Shown here: positions 1 through 9,473 of the stretch, in pieces
Layout of the letters: every line of letters begins with the position of its first letter
Numbering within the stretch: position 1 is the first letter of the stretch
Assembly: GCF_014192105.1 (NCBI RefSeq)
Contig: NZ_JACHXK010000018.1
Location: 105,822 to 169,821, forward strand
Length of the DNA: 64,000 nucleotides
Direction: 5' to 3'
DNA from: Paenibacillus phyllosphaerae
GTDB taxonomy: Bacteria > Bacillota > Bacilli > Paenibacillales > Paenibacillaceae
Notes under the pieces: model-generated
The model's database searches: none
What the model saw: only the letters and a program-made list of their open reading frames with translations
What the model was told of the DNA's origin: nothing
Made by a program: the position numbers and the translations under genes

Positions 1-2
1 AT

Positions 3-557
3 ATTCTGGTCAAAGAGAGAGGGCTTACGCCTTTTGATGAACCCGTTGTAGATAACCCGCTTTTGGACAAGTTCTACTATGACCGTGAGCGATATAGCTT
101 CAGCCTTCAGATTTTTTTCTTGAATCAGCGGTTCCGCCATATTAAAGAAGCTTCGCGAGTCGAGAATGCAGCCTTGGATCGTTCCATCTATGGAGATTTG
201 ATCTTTGCTCGCATGCTTCATGACAATGGGGAGATGACGACCGAAGAGTTTAACCTGTACATTGACTTGTTCGAAAATATGATTGAACATTGCAAAGCCC
301 CAAAACTGATGGTCTACCTGGAATTGTCGGTAGACGGCGCAATTCAACGCATTCAAAAACGCGGACGAGAGTATGAGCAGATCGTGGAACGCGGCTATTG
401 GGAAAAGCTGAATAAGTATTATACCGAGTATTTTGCGCAATACAACTCATCCCCTATTCTCAAAATTAACGTCGATGGCATTGACTTTGAAAATAATGAA
501 GAAGATCGCAACTATGTGCTTTCCTTGATTGACGCAAAGCTTGCTGAACTGAATTAA
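3..557 (+). CDS. Deoxynucleoside kinase (deoxyadenosine/deoxyguanosine type), 5' end outside window
   Basis: Phosphorylates deoxynucleosides with a nucleoside triphosphate in the cytoplasmic salvage pathway. The reading frame is open from base 3, upstream of the first possible TTG start at 63, so the N-terminus with its P-loop lies before the window. Visible family features are DRERYSFSLQIFFLNQRF, the LDRSIYGDLIFA segment containing the DRS motif that contacts substrate and magnesium, the LVYLELSVD strand, and the ERGYWEKL stretch of the lid/C-terminal helices. This is the pattern of the paired Bacillus dck/dgk enzymes. Which deoxynucleoside it prefers cannot be read from this part. A strong terminator follows, so it ends its transcription unit. 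The family call is firm; the specificity is not. Confidence 0.88.
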   Translation: MLVKERGLTPFDEPVVDNPLLDKFYYDRERYSFSLQIFFLNQRFRHIKEASRVENAALDRSIYGDLIFARMLHDNGEMTTEEFNLYIDLFENMIEHCKAPKLMVYLELSVDGAIQRIQKRGREYEQIVERGYWEKLNKYYTEYFAQYNSSPILKINVDGIDFENNEEDRNYVLSLIDAKLAELN

Positions 558-585
558 ATGTCTGATGACCAAATAATATCTACTT

Positions 586-613
586 AAAAGCCGCGTAATA
601 GCGGCTTTTTTTG
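586..613 (+). terminator. Rho-independent terminator after the deoxynucleoside kinase
   Basis: A 9-bp stem (586-594 with 601-609) and a 6-base loop are followed by a run of T. Confidence 0.85.
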
Positions 614-726
614 TTGGAAATGCAGATACTAGCCGATGTGATTGGCGGAGCGGGCAATATGAAAGAGATGAGGTTATAATAAACAGAGCGTGATTAAAAC
701 AAGAAACACAATAAAGGATACCCATT

Positions 727-2121
727 ATGCCGATTAATTCATTCGACAATTACCCTATGACCTGGAAGCCGATAATTGATAAATCCCAAAAACCGATTTA
801 TAAAGTACTCGCACGGCAATTACAGCAAGATATTCTAACCGGCGTTCTAGTGCCGGGAACCAGACTCCCCTCGCAGCGCGAGTTGGCAGATTTCTTGGAC
901 TTGAATTTAAGCACGATCTCCAAAGCGTTCAAGATGTGCGAATTAAAAGGTTTGTTAAGCGCGGCAGTCGGCAGCGGAACATTCGTTTCGTATGATGCGT
1001 TATCGAATGCCTATTTACTTGAAGATACGAAGCCTCAGCATCTGATCGAGATGGGAGCCACGCTGCCAGACCAAGATTCCTACGAGCCGCTGCTTCTCCA
1101 ACTGAGAAGTATGCTGCATGAGCCGGATTATGAAAAATGGTTCGGTTATGGCCGTTCAGGCGATACCCACTGGAAAAAGGACGCAGCGATGAAGCTCCTC
1201 CGACGGTGTAGCCTTGAAACGACGGTCGATCGTATTTTATTGGCTAATGGAGGTCAAAATGCGATTGCGGCTACTCTTGCGGGTCTATGTAAGCCGGGAG
1301 ATCGCATAGGTGCGGATCCTCATACTTACCCGGGCTTAAAAACAGCGGCAGCGATGCTCAGTATTCAGATCGTACCGATCAAATCCGAGAACGATGTCAT
1401 GAGCCCAGCTGCCTTCGAATATGCATGCAGGAATGACAATATTAAAGGTATCTACTTGATACCGGATTATCATAATCCGACAGCCAGCACGATGTCCGTG
1501 GAGACTCGCAAACGAATGGCAGACGTTGCCCGAACCTATAATCAGTTCATTATCGAAGATGCGGCGTACAGCCTCATGTGCGAACGGCCGCTTCCGGCGG
1601 TCGGCTCGTTCGCACCGGAACAAACGATCTACATCGCAAGTTTGTCCAAATCGATTGCACCGGGATTGCGACTCGCATACGTGGCTGTGCCTAGTATCTA
1701 TAAGGAGCCTATTGTCAAGGCTCTCTACAATCTCAACGTATCCGTATCGCCGTTATTCGCCGAACTTGCAGCGCGTACGATTGTATCGAATCAATTCGAG
1801 AGCTTAATAGAGGGACATCGGGAGCAAGCGATTCGTAGAAACCAGATCGTAAACCGGCATCTGGCAGGCTATACGTGTCTTGGCGTCGATACCGGCATCT
1901 TCCGCTGGCTGTTGCTGCCGGGTGACATCACGGGTGCGGAGTTCGAGAAGTTGGCCGCGCAGCAGGGCGTACAAGTGTATGCGGCGGATCGATTTGTCGT
2001 GGGTAATAGTGCTCCAGAGCGGGCTGTCAGAATTGCCGTCTGTGCGCCGGAAGCCGCGGAAGAGCTGGAGGAAGGATTATCGATTCTTCAACGATTGCTT
2101 CGTGAACAATATTCATCTTAA
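727..2121 (+). CDS. MocR/GntR-family PLP-dependent transcriptional regulator
   Basis: A 464-residue protein with an N-terminal GntR winged helix (about residues 15-80, including GTRLPSQRELADFLDLN) joined to a class I aminotransferase-like domain (about 115-460). The segment IASLSKSIAPGLRLAY carries the lysine expected to bind PLP, near residue 308. This is the MocR architecture (PdxR, GabR, TauR), in which the aminotransferase fold senses PLP or an amine ligand. The regulated target is most likely the MFS transporter 110 bases downstream, by position only. The start at 727 follows an AAAGGA-like site; an ATG at 757 is an alternative. A terminator separates it from the transporter. Confidence 0.9.
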   Translation: MPINSFDNYPMTWKPIIDKSQKPIYKVLARQLQQDILTGVLVPGTRLPSQRELADFLDLNLSTISKAFKMCELKGLLSAAVGSGTFVSYDALSNAYLLEDTKPQHLIEMGATLPDQDSYEPLLLQLRSMLHEPDYEKWFGYGRSGDTHWKKDAAMKLLRRCSLETTVDRILLANGGQNAIAATLAGLCKPGDRIGADPHTYPGLKTAAAMLSIQIVPIKSENDVMSPAAFEYACRNDNIKGIYLIPDYHNPTASTMSVETRKRMADVARTYNQFIIEDAAYSLMCERPLPAVGSFAPEQTIYIASLSKSIAPGLRLAYVAVPSIYKEPIVKALYNLNVSVSPLFAELAARTIVSNQFESLIEGHREQAIRRNQIVNRHLAGYTCLGVDTGIFRWLLLPGDITGAEFEKLAAQQGVQVYAADRFVVGNSAPERAVRIAVCAPEAAEELEEGLSILQRLLREQYSS

Positions 2122-2129
2122 TATTGTTT

Positions 2130-2162
2130 GCCATACAATTATAATATTGTATGGCTTTTTTG
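2130..2162 (+). terminator. Terminator after the MocR regulator
   Basis: A perfect 10-bp stem (2130-2139 with 2146-2155) and a 6-base loop are followed by seven T. Confidence 0.85.
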
Positions 2163-2182
2163 TGCCGTGTTATGATGGCACA
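2161..2182. promoter_or_regulatory. Inverted repeat in the leader of the MFS gene, possible operator
   Basis: TGTGCC at 2161-2166 and GGCACA at 2177-2182 form a dyad about 50 bases before the MFS start. It could be an operator for the upstream MocR protein. That is inference from position only. Confidence 0.3.
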
Positions 2183-2231
2183 TACCAGATGATAGAGCAA
2201 CTGATGGGTTACAGCGTAAGGGGAGAGATAC

Positions 2232-3539
2232 ATGTCGAACGATAAGGCATTCGTCAAAGAAGCAGTAGAAGGCACGGGAGAATCACTGAGATCATACGTA
2301 GATTCTCCTGAGAAACAGCGTCAGCTGTATAGAAGAACGATGATAATCGTGATTGCTTCGCAAATGTTTGGCGGTGCGGGATTGGCTGCTGGAATTACGG
2401 TAGGGGCGCTGTTGGCGCAAGATATGCTCGGTACAGACAGTTACGCTGGCGTTCCGACCGCCCTGTTTACGTTAGGTTCCGCTGCGGCCGCACTCATCGT
2501 CGGTCGTCTATCGCAACGATCGGGACGTCGTGTGGGACTTGCTGCGGGTTTTTTAGCCGGCGGAATCGGTGCTCTAGGCGTCGTCCTGGCAGCTGTCTTC
2601 AATAGTATCGCGCTGCTCTTCGTATCCCTGCTGGTCTATGGAGCAGGAACGGCTACCAACTTGCAGGCGAGATATGCCGGCACGGATCTGGCCCTTCCAA
2701 CGCAGCGGGCCAAATCGATTAGTACCGCCATGGTCTTCACGACTTTTGGCGCGGTTGCCGGACCGAATCTCGTCAATGTTACAGGTGGAATAGCGACTTC
2801 ACTCGGTGCTCCCGCCTTATCTGGACCATTCATGCTGGCGGCTTCTGCTTATCTAGTGGCAGGAATCGTATTGCTCATCTTCCTGCGGCCAGATCCATTA
2901 CTCGTGGCCAAAGCGATTGCAGACGCACAGCGTGCACAAGAAGGCCCGAGCAACCAAATGCAATCGCAAACTTCGGAAGCGAGTGTGAATAGACGGGGGA
3001 TCATCGTCGGCGCGTCGGTGATGGTGTTAACCCAGATTGTGATGATCGGCATTATGACCATGACACCGGTTCACATGAAACATCACGGTCATGGACTTGG
3101 TCAAGTTGGCATGGTGATCGGGATTCATGTTGCCGCGATGTATCTGCCTTCTCTGCTGACCGGTATTCTCGTCGATAAATATGGCCGGAAACCGATGTCC
3201 TATGCGTCCGGGGTGACCTTGCTCTTGGCCGGATTACTCGCAGCATTCGCACCGGGTGACTCCATGGTGCTACTGATTCTTGCGCTCGCGCTGCTTGGTC
3301 TAGGGTGGAATTTCGGACTTATCAGCGGGACGGCAGCAATTGTCGATGCCACGACGCCAGCGACTCGCGCCAAAACGCAAGGAACGGTGGACGTACTGAT
3401 CGCGCTCGCGGGGGCATCCGGAGGTGCTTTGTCCGGCATGGTAGTGGCACATTCCAGCTATTCGACACTCTCGCTGGCAGGAGGATTCCTTGCCTTGCTT
3501 CTTATTCCGGTTGTCCTTTGGTCCAGGAGAAAGGTATGA
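2232..3539 (+). CDS. Major facilitator superfamily transporter
   Basis: A 435-residue polytopic membrane protein with about twelve hydrophobic segments and the MFS loop signatures VGRLSQRSGRRVG (loop 2-3) and LVDKYGRKPMSYASG (loop 8-9). The loop between the halves (about residues 228-255) is polar and rich in Gln and Ser. The start at 2232 follows GGGGAG at a normal distance. The substrate cannot be read; MFS proteins of this layout next to a regulator are often drug or metabolite exporters. Control by the MocR protein just upstream is plausible. A hairpin follows the stop codon. Confidence 0.88.
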   Translation: MSNDKAFVKEAVEGTGESLRSYVDSPEKQRQLYRRTMIIVIASQMFGGAGLAAGITVGALLAQDMLGTDSYAGVPTALFTLGSAAAALIVGRLSQRSGRRVGLAAGFLAGGIGALGVVLAAVFNSIALLFVSLLVYGAGTATNLQARYAGTDLALPTQRAKSISTAMVFTTFGAVAGPNLVNVTGGIATSLGAPALSGPFMLAASAYLVAGIVLLIFLRPDPLLVAKAIADAQRAQEGPSNQMQSQTSEASVNRRGIIVGASVMVLTQIVMIGIMTMTPVHMKHHGHGLGQVGMVIGIHVAAMYLPSLLTGILVDKYGRKPMSYASGVTLLLAGLLAAFAPGDSMVLLILALALLGLGWNFGLISGTAAIVDATTPATRAKTQGTVDVLIALAGASGGALSGMVVAHSSYSTLSLAGGFLALLLIPVVLWSRRKV

Positions 3540-3549
3540 CGAAGAGCTT

Positions 3550-3578
3550 AGAGATCTGATTACGCATCAGGTCTCTTT
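3550..3578 (+). terminator. Probable terminator after the MFS gene
   Basis: An 11-bp stem with one G-T pair (3550-3560 with 3566-3576) has only a short T run. It starts eleven bases after the stop codon. Confidence 0.6.
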
Positions 3579-3751
3579 GGCATTTCGGCTTACCATCAAC
3601 GAAACGAGTCGTGACAACGGGGGTGACCTGGGATGGTTCGGTATTCCCGGCCACGAGGTCATTGGTATAGTTGATGAGTTCGGCCAAGGCTTGACGAAAA
3701 AGACTGCCGAGATTTTTCTCGACAGTCTACAGCAACAAAACGTGAGGGAAA

Positions 3752-4290
3752 CTAGTGCCCGGCTAGCATGCTCTCCTCCGCCGTCACTTCGCTAGATCCG
3801 CCCTTCTGCACAGCTGGTTTGACGCGGCGGATGAACAGACTGAGCACGAAACCGACGATTGCGAAGCCCGATGTCAGCAGGAAGGTATCGCCGAACGCAC
3901 CGATGGCAGCTTCAAGCGGATTCGGCCCTTTGTAGTCCGCCATGACAGCAGCGCTGTGCGTGGACAGATAGCCGGTCAGCCCAGCGACCGCAAAGGAGAC
4001 GATAACCTGTTGGGCCGAGTTGGTGAGTGGCGTTACGCGGCCGACCAGATCCTTGGGCGCAGTATTAAGAATATAGGTATTCATCGTCATCATCGAGAGC
4101 CCCATCCCGCAGCCGAGCAGGAATAGGTTCAGCATTATGACGAATAACGGACGGTCGAGCGTAATCTGTGACATGATGAGCAGCGCCGCGGAGATGAACA
4201 GCGTGCCGGTGATTACGATCGGGCGTGCACCGATGCGGTCAAAGAGACGTCCGCCAATCGGCATGCAGAGCATGGATCCAAGTGCTCGGG
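3752..4290 (-). pseudogene. C-terminal fragment of a DHA2 (EmrB-type) MFS exporter
   Basis: On the minus strand the frame encodes about 175 residues that match the last third of 14-TM DHA2 exporters: MPIGGRLFDRIGARP, then MSMMTMNTYILNTAPKDLVGR-like text, further hydrophobic segments, and a polar tail. Family members have about 500 residues, so the N-terminal two thirds is missing. Homology stops near 4285-4295, where unrelated plus-strand text begins. No ribosome site precedes the first Met of the open frame. I read it as a truncated remnant, not a working pump. Confidence 0.8.
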
Positions 4291-4391
4291 CCGATGCTCT
4301 TCCGCAAGCGCGACATGCTACTTAACTTCAATCGCGGGGTACTGCAGCGCCGCTATGGTGAGGCGCTTGAACCACCCATCTGGGATGCGGT

Positions 4392-4589
4392 CATGATCCT
4401 AAACGCGACAAGAAGCTGTTGATCAAAATGCAGAAGGCCGACACCGACCCGATCGGCTTTGGACTCCGTTACCGGGCAACCAGACATGATCCGAAGGGGG
4501 AGTGGGCAGCATGGCAGAAACTATATCCCGAAATTCAATTTAGCGTAAAAGTTGATATTAAGATCCGCGGAACGGGTCTCATACGGTAA
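4392..4589 (+). pseudogene. C-terminal fragment of a Ger(x)C-type spore germination protein
   Basis: In the frame ending at the TAA of 4587-4589 the text runs ADTDPIGFGLRYRATR, WQKLYPEIQFSVKVDIKIRG, then TGLIR and stop. This is the usual end of Ger(x)C lipoproteins, the third subunit of GerA-type germinant receptors: DPxGFG, then W...YP, then VxVxxxIRxTGLI. Only about 60 residues of roughly 380 remain. It lies head to head with the DHA2 remnant, and 100 bases of unassigned sequence separate the recognisable parts. Confidence 0.7.
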
Positions 4590-4702
4590 ATTGCCTAGTG
4601 TTTGAAGTGAAGCGGTTAATCTCTCCCCCAAACTGTTAAAAAACCGGCTTGTCAACATCTTGTAGAGTGACTTGCCGGCATTTGAGCATAACTAGCGGGT
4701 TA

Positions 4703-6736
4703 TTAATTGGATGGTAACTGTATGATAGGAAGACGAATATCCACAGTTGTTCCCTCTCCCAGCGTACTATCGAAGGTGATCGACCCTTTATGGTTAGCAA
4801 TTATTTGCTTGCTGACCATGAGACCAAGTCCGGTTCCGTTTTCTTTGTTCGTAAAAAAAGGATCGCCGAGCTGGGTTATAGATTCCTGCGGAATTCCGCA
4901 GCCTTGATCGCTGAAGCGAATGAGGAGGCAGGATGAATCTGCACGCAGCTCAATGCATACGTTACCGCCGCATGGCATCGCCTCCATTGCATTTTTGAGA
5001 ATATTGATAAAGACTTGCTTCAACTGATTGCTCTCCCCGTATACGGAAGGTATTGCGACCGGGGGGGCAATAGAGATTTGAATATTCTGCATTATGGCCT
5101 GCGGCTGCAGCAGCACGTCGATCTCGGCTAGAATTGCCTGGATGTTTACCATTCGGAAATCGGTGGCCTGTGGTTTGGCCAAAACGAGAAATTCACTGAC
5201 GATCAAGTTTATCCGATCCAACTCGGCAAGCATTAGACTCAGATTGGGATCAGAAATGATAATGCCACGTTGCTGAAGCTGAATAAAGCCCTTTAGCGTC
5301 GTTAATGGATTGCGGATCTCATAGGCCACGCCTGCGGCCAACTGACCGATGACTGAAAGTTTCTCGGATTGCAGCAACGCTTCCTCGGATTTTTTACGGG
5401 CGCTAATGTTCCGCGTGATCGAAGCGGTGGCAACGACCTCATCCTTGTCGTCGAGGATTGGGGTGGTTGTAATACTGACGTCGACGAGGGTGCCGCTCTT
5501 CGTATATCTGACCGTCTCGTAATCCGGAACGGATTCATTTCGACGGACCGCCCTAAGAATGTTCTCGTATTCCTCTCTCAACGAATCGGGTATGTTATTG
5601 AGAGGCTTACCCAAAATTTCAGCCGCTCTCCAACCATATAGTTCTTCGAAAGCATGATTAATTCGCAGTACGTTTCCGTGCTGATCCGTCACATGGATTG
5701 CATCTAGCGTATGGTTAACGAATGAATCTAAATAATTACGGATACTTCGCACTTCTTCCGATGCGACCTTCAGTTTGAAGCGATAGCTGTTGAATTGGCG
5801 GAGAACAATCAATAAAATTGAAGAGGCGAATCCCCACATCACAATGCTTACCCGCTCCTGCTGAAGAAGCAAGATGATCAACATCATCACGATCATCGTG
5901 TAGGGTAAGGCCATACGTACCGCTTCGTTACGATTATTGCAAATCTGAGGTGTGCCATTCTTGGATTCCGGAATGCGGCTCACGTAGCCCCCGAGCGAAA
6001 TGAGTAAGAGGGACAGCGTGTATAGAGGATCGATTACCGCGTAAACCCACTCGTTTGAATTCGCGAAGGGAGAGTAATACACCGAGTCTGCCGCGATTTG
6101 AAGCGCCATGCCGAAAATGATATAAAGCAAAGACTGCTTGCCGTGGATACGATCCAGCACCCAATACAAGGCGAGCGCACCGAAAAGTAGGACTAGATCA
6201 CTTGTAATGTAAATAAGAGAGATAAGGACCGATGGTGTGAAAGTATTGCCGTCCTGCAGGAAAATCGGCTTGACAATGAATTCCCTACTTAAACTAATGG
6301 CCACAGTCATCATAATCGCGATATCGAATAAGGGAGCTAATCGGAATTCGAATCTACGCGTGACAATTTTATATCCAATCGCAAGAATATAGGCTAACGT
6401 GCTCAATAGGTAAAGAACATCAGGCAAGCCGGGTGAAGGGACTTTGCTTACTAGCGCCACCTGAATCAAAAACCACGTCGCATCCCCGCCAAAATAGCAG
6501 CATGAGCCGAAAGCTACGAGAAGCCAGAAGCGCCTATCGGGCTGAGCCAAATTCCGACTTCCCACGACTAGCCAGACGGCTGCCGTTAACGAACCCATGG
6601 TCGAGAACGCATTGCATCCTATCGACCATATGCGCGAAGTCGGATCGAATGAGAAATTCCACACATAAAACGCTATCATATACAAGGCAATTGCAGTTGA
6701 ATATGTACGTGCATCTAGCTTGAGAGGTAACTGCAT
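4703..6736 (-). CDS. Membrane PAS sensor histidine-kinase-like protein with Tyr in place of the phospho-acceptor His
   Basis: A 677-residue protein. About nine hydrophobic segments fill residues 1-320, followed by a PAS domain (about 335-450, with FVNHTLDAIHVTDQHGNV), a HisKA helix pair (about 462-525) and a HATPase domain (about 570-677). The ATP-binding boxes look intact: N box QVFINILKNAMEAM, G1 DQGCGIP, G2 GTGLGL. The H box reads GVAYEIRNPLTTLKGF where the family has AHEIRNP, so the expected phospho-accepting His is Tyr (codon 5321-5323, residue 472). No response regulator gene is adjacent. The membrane region resembles that of the diguanylate cyclase at 20863. The start at 6736 follows AGAAGG; an upstream TTG at 6766 is less likely. 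The overall layout is like KinB/NtrB-type sporulation or nutrient kinases. Confidence 0.88.
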   Translation of the reverse strand: MQLPLKLDARTYSTAIALYMIAFYVWNFSFDPTSRIWSIGCNAFSTMGSLTAAVWLVVGSRNLAQPDRRFWLLVAFGSCCYFGGDATWFLIQVALVSKVPSPGLPDVLYLLSTLAYILAIGYKIVTRRFEFRLAPLFDIAIMMTVAISLSREFIVKPIFLQDGNTFTPSVLISLIYITSDLVLLFGALALYWVLDRIHGKQSLLYIIFGMALQIAADSVYYSPFANSNEWVYAVIDPLYTLSLLLISLGGYVSRIPESKNGTPQICNNRNEAVRMALPYTMIVMMLIILLLQQERVSIVMWGFASSILLIVLRQFNSYRFKLKVASEEVRSIRNYLDSFVNHTLDAIHVTDQHGNVLRINHAFEELYGWRAAEILGKPLNNIPDSLREEYENILRAVRRNESVPDYETVRYTKSGTLVDVSITTTPILDDKDEVVATASITRNISARKKSEEALLQSEKLSVIGQLAAGVAYEIRNPLTTLKGFIQLQQRGIIISDPNLSLMLAELDRINLIVSEFLVLAKPQATDFRMVNIQAILAEIDVLLQPQAIMQNIQISIAPPVAIPSVYGESNQLKQVFINILKNAMEAMPCGGNVCIELRADSSCLLIRFSDQGCGIPQESITQLGDPFFTNKENGTGLGLMVSKQIIANHKGSITFDSTLGEGTTVDIRLPIIQLPSN

Positions 6737-7082
6737 GTTTCGCCTTCTTTCGATATGAATTAACAAAATTATATCATTGCTCGTTTCTATTCGACAATTT
6801 GATATTCCGTTTTTTCTGCTTTATACCATTCTAACTTGTAAGATGCTCAAGAAAATAAAGAAGCGGTTAGACTTTTCGTGGTTGAATAGTGTGCGGTGGG
6901 ACATGTAAGGACATACAGGATAATGTAGGAGGACTCGTGATTACGGTTACGGCGAAAGAAATCGCAGGCCTATACTTTGTTCCTGAACCGACCGCCGCCC
7001 ATCGGAACGTTCAGCAAATCATAGGTTTGCAGCATCGCGTGTCCCCATTGTATCGCCTCCGAAAACCGAGCTGCGAATATTC

Positions 7083-7112
7083 TTGACTTTTATTTAGCAC
7101 ACTGTGTAAGAT
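7083..7112 (+). promoter_or_regulatory. Candidate sigma-A promoter for the thrS leader
   Basis: TTGACT at 7083-7088 and TAAGAT at 7107-7112 are 18 bases apart and lie just upstream of the T-box leader. Confidence 0.5.
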
Positions 7113-7154
7113 AAGGACCATATTCATACGGCCATTATCAAAGACATGATTCCC

Positions 7155-7430
7155 TTATCGGACTGACCAGAGAGAGAGGCGATTGCTGCGAGCCTCTTCA
7201 GTTGTCGAATGTGGAGTTACCCCTTTGTAGCCGCGGCTTGGAACCCACTCCCTTCCAAAAGGGTGCGTCATTATAAGCCGCCGCATCGTCCCCGTTAACG
7301 GATGCTAATGAAGGATCTGAAGCCGCCAGCACCGAGGAAACTCTTGTGCATGAAGCGAGTCGAAGATCGAATTAGGGTGGAACCACGAGTTGAACGCACT
7401 CGTCCCTTGCTGGATGAGAGGCGTTTTTTT
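7155..7430 (+). ncRNA. T-box leader (threonyl-tRNA-sensing riboswitch) of thrS
   Basis: The T-box itself, AGGGTGGAACCACGAG, starts near 7374. It is followed by a terminator whose stem (7395-7406 with 7413-7423) ends in seven T at 7424-7430. The upstream part has the Stem I look: a GAGAGAGG/AGCCTCTT pair near 7170-7198, and an ACC triplet at 7219-7221 that could be the threonine specifier codon. Uncharged tRNA-Thr would stabilise the antiterminator and allow thrS transcription. T-box and terminator are seen directly; the specifier position is inferred. Confidence 0.88.
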
Positions 7431-7471
7431 GCGTTCAATAATTCCAATTTACGAGAAATGGAGGCTTAATC

Positions 7472-9388
7472 ATGGAACAGATTCATGTAACGATGCCAGA
7501 TGGAACAAGCAGGAGGTTTAATCAAACCACGACCCTTGCACAAGTCGCGGAGTCGATTGGTAAGGGACTAGCAAAACAAGCAATTGCGGGGAAAATCAAT
7601 GGCACGCGCATGGATCTGAACCAGACGATTGCCCCGGATAGTCACGTTGAGATCATAACATTGGAATCACCTGAGGGTTTGGAGATTCTGCGTCACTCTA
7701 CAGCGCATGTATTAGCGCAGGCATTAAAACGTCTATATGGAGAGCAAGCTGTTAAGCTTGCAATCGGACCAGTTATCGAAGGCGGCTATTATTACGACGT
7801 AGAGATGAATAGACCGTTATCTTCAGATGATCTAGTGGGCATTGAGCGGGAAATGCAAAGAATAGTGCAAGAGAACTTGTCGTTCTCTCGTCACGTCATT
7901 AGTCGAGAGGATGCACGATCTCTGTTTACAGAGCGTGTTGAGACATATAAGGTGGAGCTCCTACATGCTTTACCAGAGGATTCGGTAATCACGCTGTATT
8001 CGCAAGGCGAGTTCACAGATTTATGCCGTGGACCGCATTTACCGTCCACTGGGTGGATCAAGGCGTTCAAGCTGTTGAGCGTGGCTGGTGCATATTGGCG
8101 AGGTAATTCAAGCAACAAAATGCTACAACGGATATACGGCACAGCGTTTGCAAAGAAGCCCGCACTTGACGAACATCTGCACATGCTAGAGGAAGCTCGA
8201 AAACGCGATCATCGTAAAATCGCTAAAGAGCTAGAGCTATTCATGTTCTCAGAGGAAGCGCCAGGCATGCCGTTCTATCTTCCAAATGGAATGATTATAC
8301 GCACGGAGCTTGAAGACTTCGCGCGTAAGGTTCAACGAAAACTAGAGTACAAGGAAGTCCGAACGCCACTCATGATGAATAACCGGATCTGGGAGCAATC
8401 CGGTCATTGGGATCATTATAAGGATAATATGTATTTCACGAATGTGGACGACACAACTTACGCCCTTAAGCCAATGAACTGCCCAGGACATATGCTTATT
8501 TATAAGGACCGGCGCCATTCCTATAGGGAACTTCCGATTCGACTGTCTGAATTTGGACAGGTGCACCGTCACGAGTTCTCTGGCGCTCTTGGCGGTATGA
8601 CTCGGGTGCGTACCTTCTGCCAGGACGACGCGCATCTCTTTGTACTACCGGACCAGATTGAAGAAGAAATTAGTCGTGTCATTGACCTGATCGACTACAT
8701 TTACAGTATTTTTGGCTTCTCGTATGAGATTGAGCTATCGACTCGTCCAGAGGATTCGATGGGGTCCGATGAGCTTTGGACGCAAGCCGAAGAGTCCCTT
8801 CGTAGTGTACTTACAAAGCGTGGTGTATCATACAGGCTCAATGAAGGGGACGGAGCCTTTTATGGGCCGAAGATCGACTTTCACATTCAAGATGCCCTTA
8901 AACGAAGTTGGCAGTGTGGTACGATCCAGTTGGATTTCCAGATGCCGGAGAAATTTGATCTTAGCTATATTGGTGAAGATAACGGCAAGCATCGTCCTGT
9001 TGTCATTCACCGCGCCGTTTATGGCTCTATAGACCGCTTTATCGGAATTCTAACCGAGCATTATGCAGGTGCTTTCCCGTTATGGCTAGCACCGGTACAA
9101 GTGAGAATCTTGCCGGTTTCGGAGCGGTATGTGGAGTATGCTTATAACGTTAAACAAGCACTTGCTGAAGCGGGAATCCGAATTGAGGTCGACAGCCGAA
9201 ATGAGAAGCTAGGCTACAAGATTCGGGAAGCCCAACTGCAAAAGACCCCCTATATGGCCATTGTTGGTGAGAATGAAATGAATACATCAAAGCTGTCAGT
9301 GCGGAAGCGGGGAACAGATGTTAGCGACAGCATGAATGTTACTGTATTTATTGAAAGCTTGATGGAGGAGTTGGCTGATAAACGCTAG
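7472..9388 (+). CDS. thrS: Threonine--tRNA ligase
   Basis: A full-length 638-residue class II aminoacyl-tRNA synthetase that charges tRNA-Thr. It has an N-terminal TGS domain (about 1-62), an editing (N2) domain with the HSTAHVLAQAL His motif near residue 73, a catalytic core (about 240-530) containing the zinc-ligand motif MNCPGHMLIYK and FGQVHRHEFSGAL, and a C-terminal anticodon-binding domain (about 540-638, PVQVRILPVSERYVEYAY). The ATG follows GAAATGGAGG. It is expressed behind the T-box leader. The genome may hold a second threonyl-tRNA synthetase, as some Bacillus do, but that cannot be seen here. Confidence 0.97.
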   Translation: MEQIHVTMPDGTSRRFNQTTTLAQVAESIGKGLAKQAIAGKINGTRMDLNQTIAPDSHVEIITLESPEGLEILRHSTAHVLAQALKRLYGEQAVKLAIGPVIEGGYYYDVEMNRPLSSDDLVGIEREMQRIVQENLSFSRHVISREDARSLFTERVETYKVELLHALPEDSVITLYSQGEFTDLCRGPHLPSTGWIKAFKLLSVAGAYWRGNSSNKMLQRIYGTAFAKKPALDEHLHMLEEARKRDHRKIAKELELFMFSEEAPGMPFYLPNGMIIRTELEDFARKVQRKLEYKEVRTPLMMNNRIWEQSGHWDHYKDNMYFTNVDDTTYALKPMNCPGHMLIYKDRRHSYRELPIRLSEFGQVHRHEFSGALGGMTRVRTFCQDDAHLFVLPDQIEEEISRVIDLIDYIYSIFGFSYEIELSTRPEDSMGSDELWTQAEESLRSVLTKRGVSYRLNEGDGAFYGPKIDFHIQDALKRSWQCGTIQLDFQMPEKFDLSYIGEDNGKHRPVVIHRAVYGSIDRFIGILTEHYAGAFPLWLAPVQVRILPVSERYVEYAYNVKQALAEAGIRIEVDSRNEKLGYKIREAQLQKTPYMAIVGENEMNTSKLSVRKRGTDVSDSMNVTVFIESLMEELADKR

Positions 9389-9436
9389 CCCCCATAACAA
9401 AAAACTTAAAATAATAGTGTATTTGGTTAATTGAAC

Positions 9437-9473
9437 TAGGGAGGGCTGCAGTGATAGCTACTCCCTATTTTAT
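9437..9473 (+). terminator. Probable terminator after thrS
   Basis: TAGGGAG at 9437-9443 pairs with CTCCCTA at 9461-9467, followed by TTTTATTT. The loop is large. Confidence 0.55.

Noticed and set aside
3590..3751. Possible MDR dehydrogenase fragment (IPGHEVIGIVDEFGQG)
   Set aside because: The similarity to the GHExxGxVxxxG motif is short and no other part of the family is nearby, so I did not annotate it.
6889..7086. Small plus-strand frame before the thrS leader
   Set aside because: No convincing ribosome site or family match, and it ends just before the promoter of the T-box transcript.
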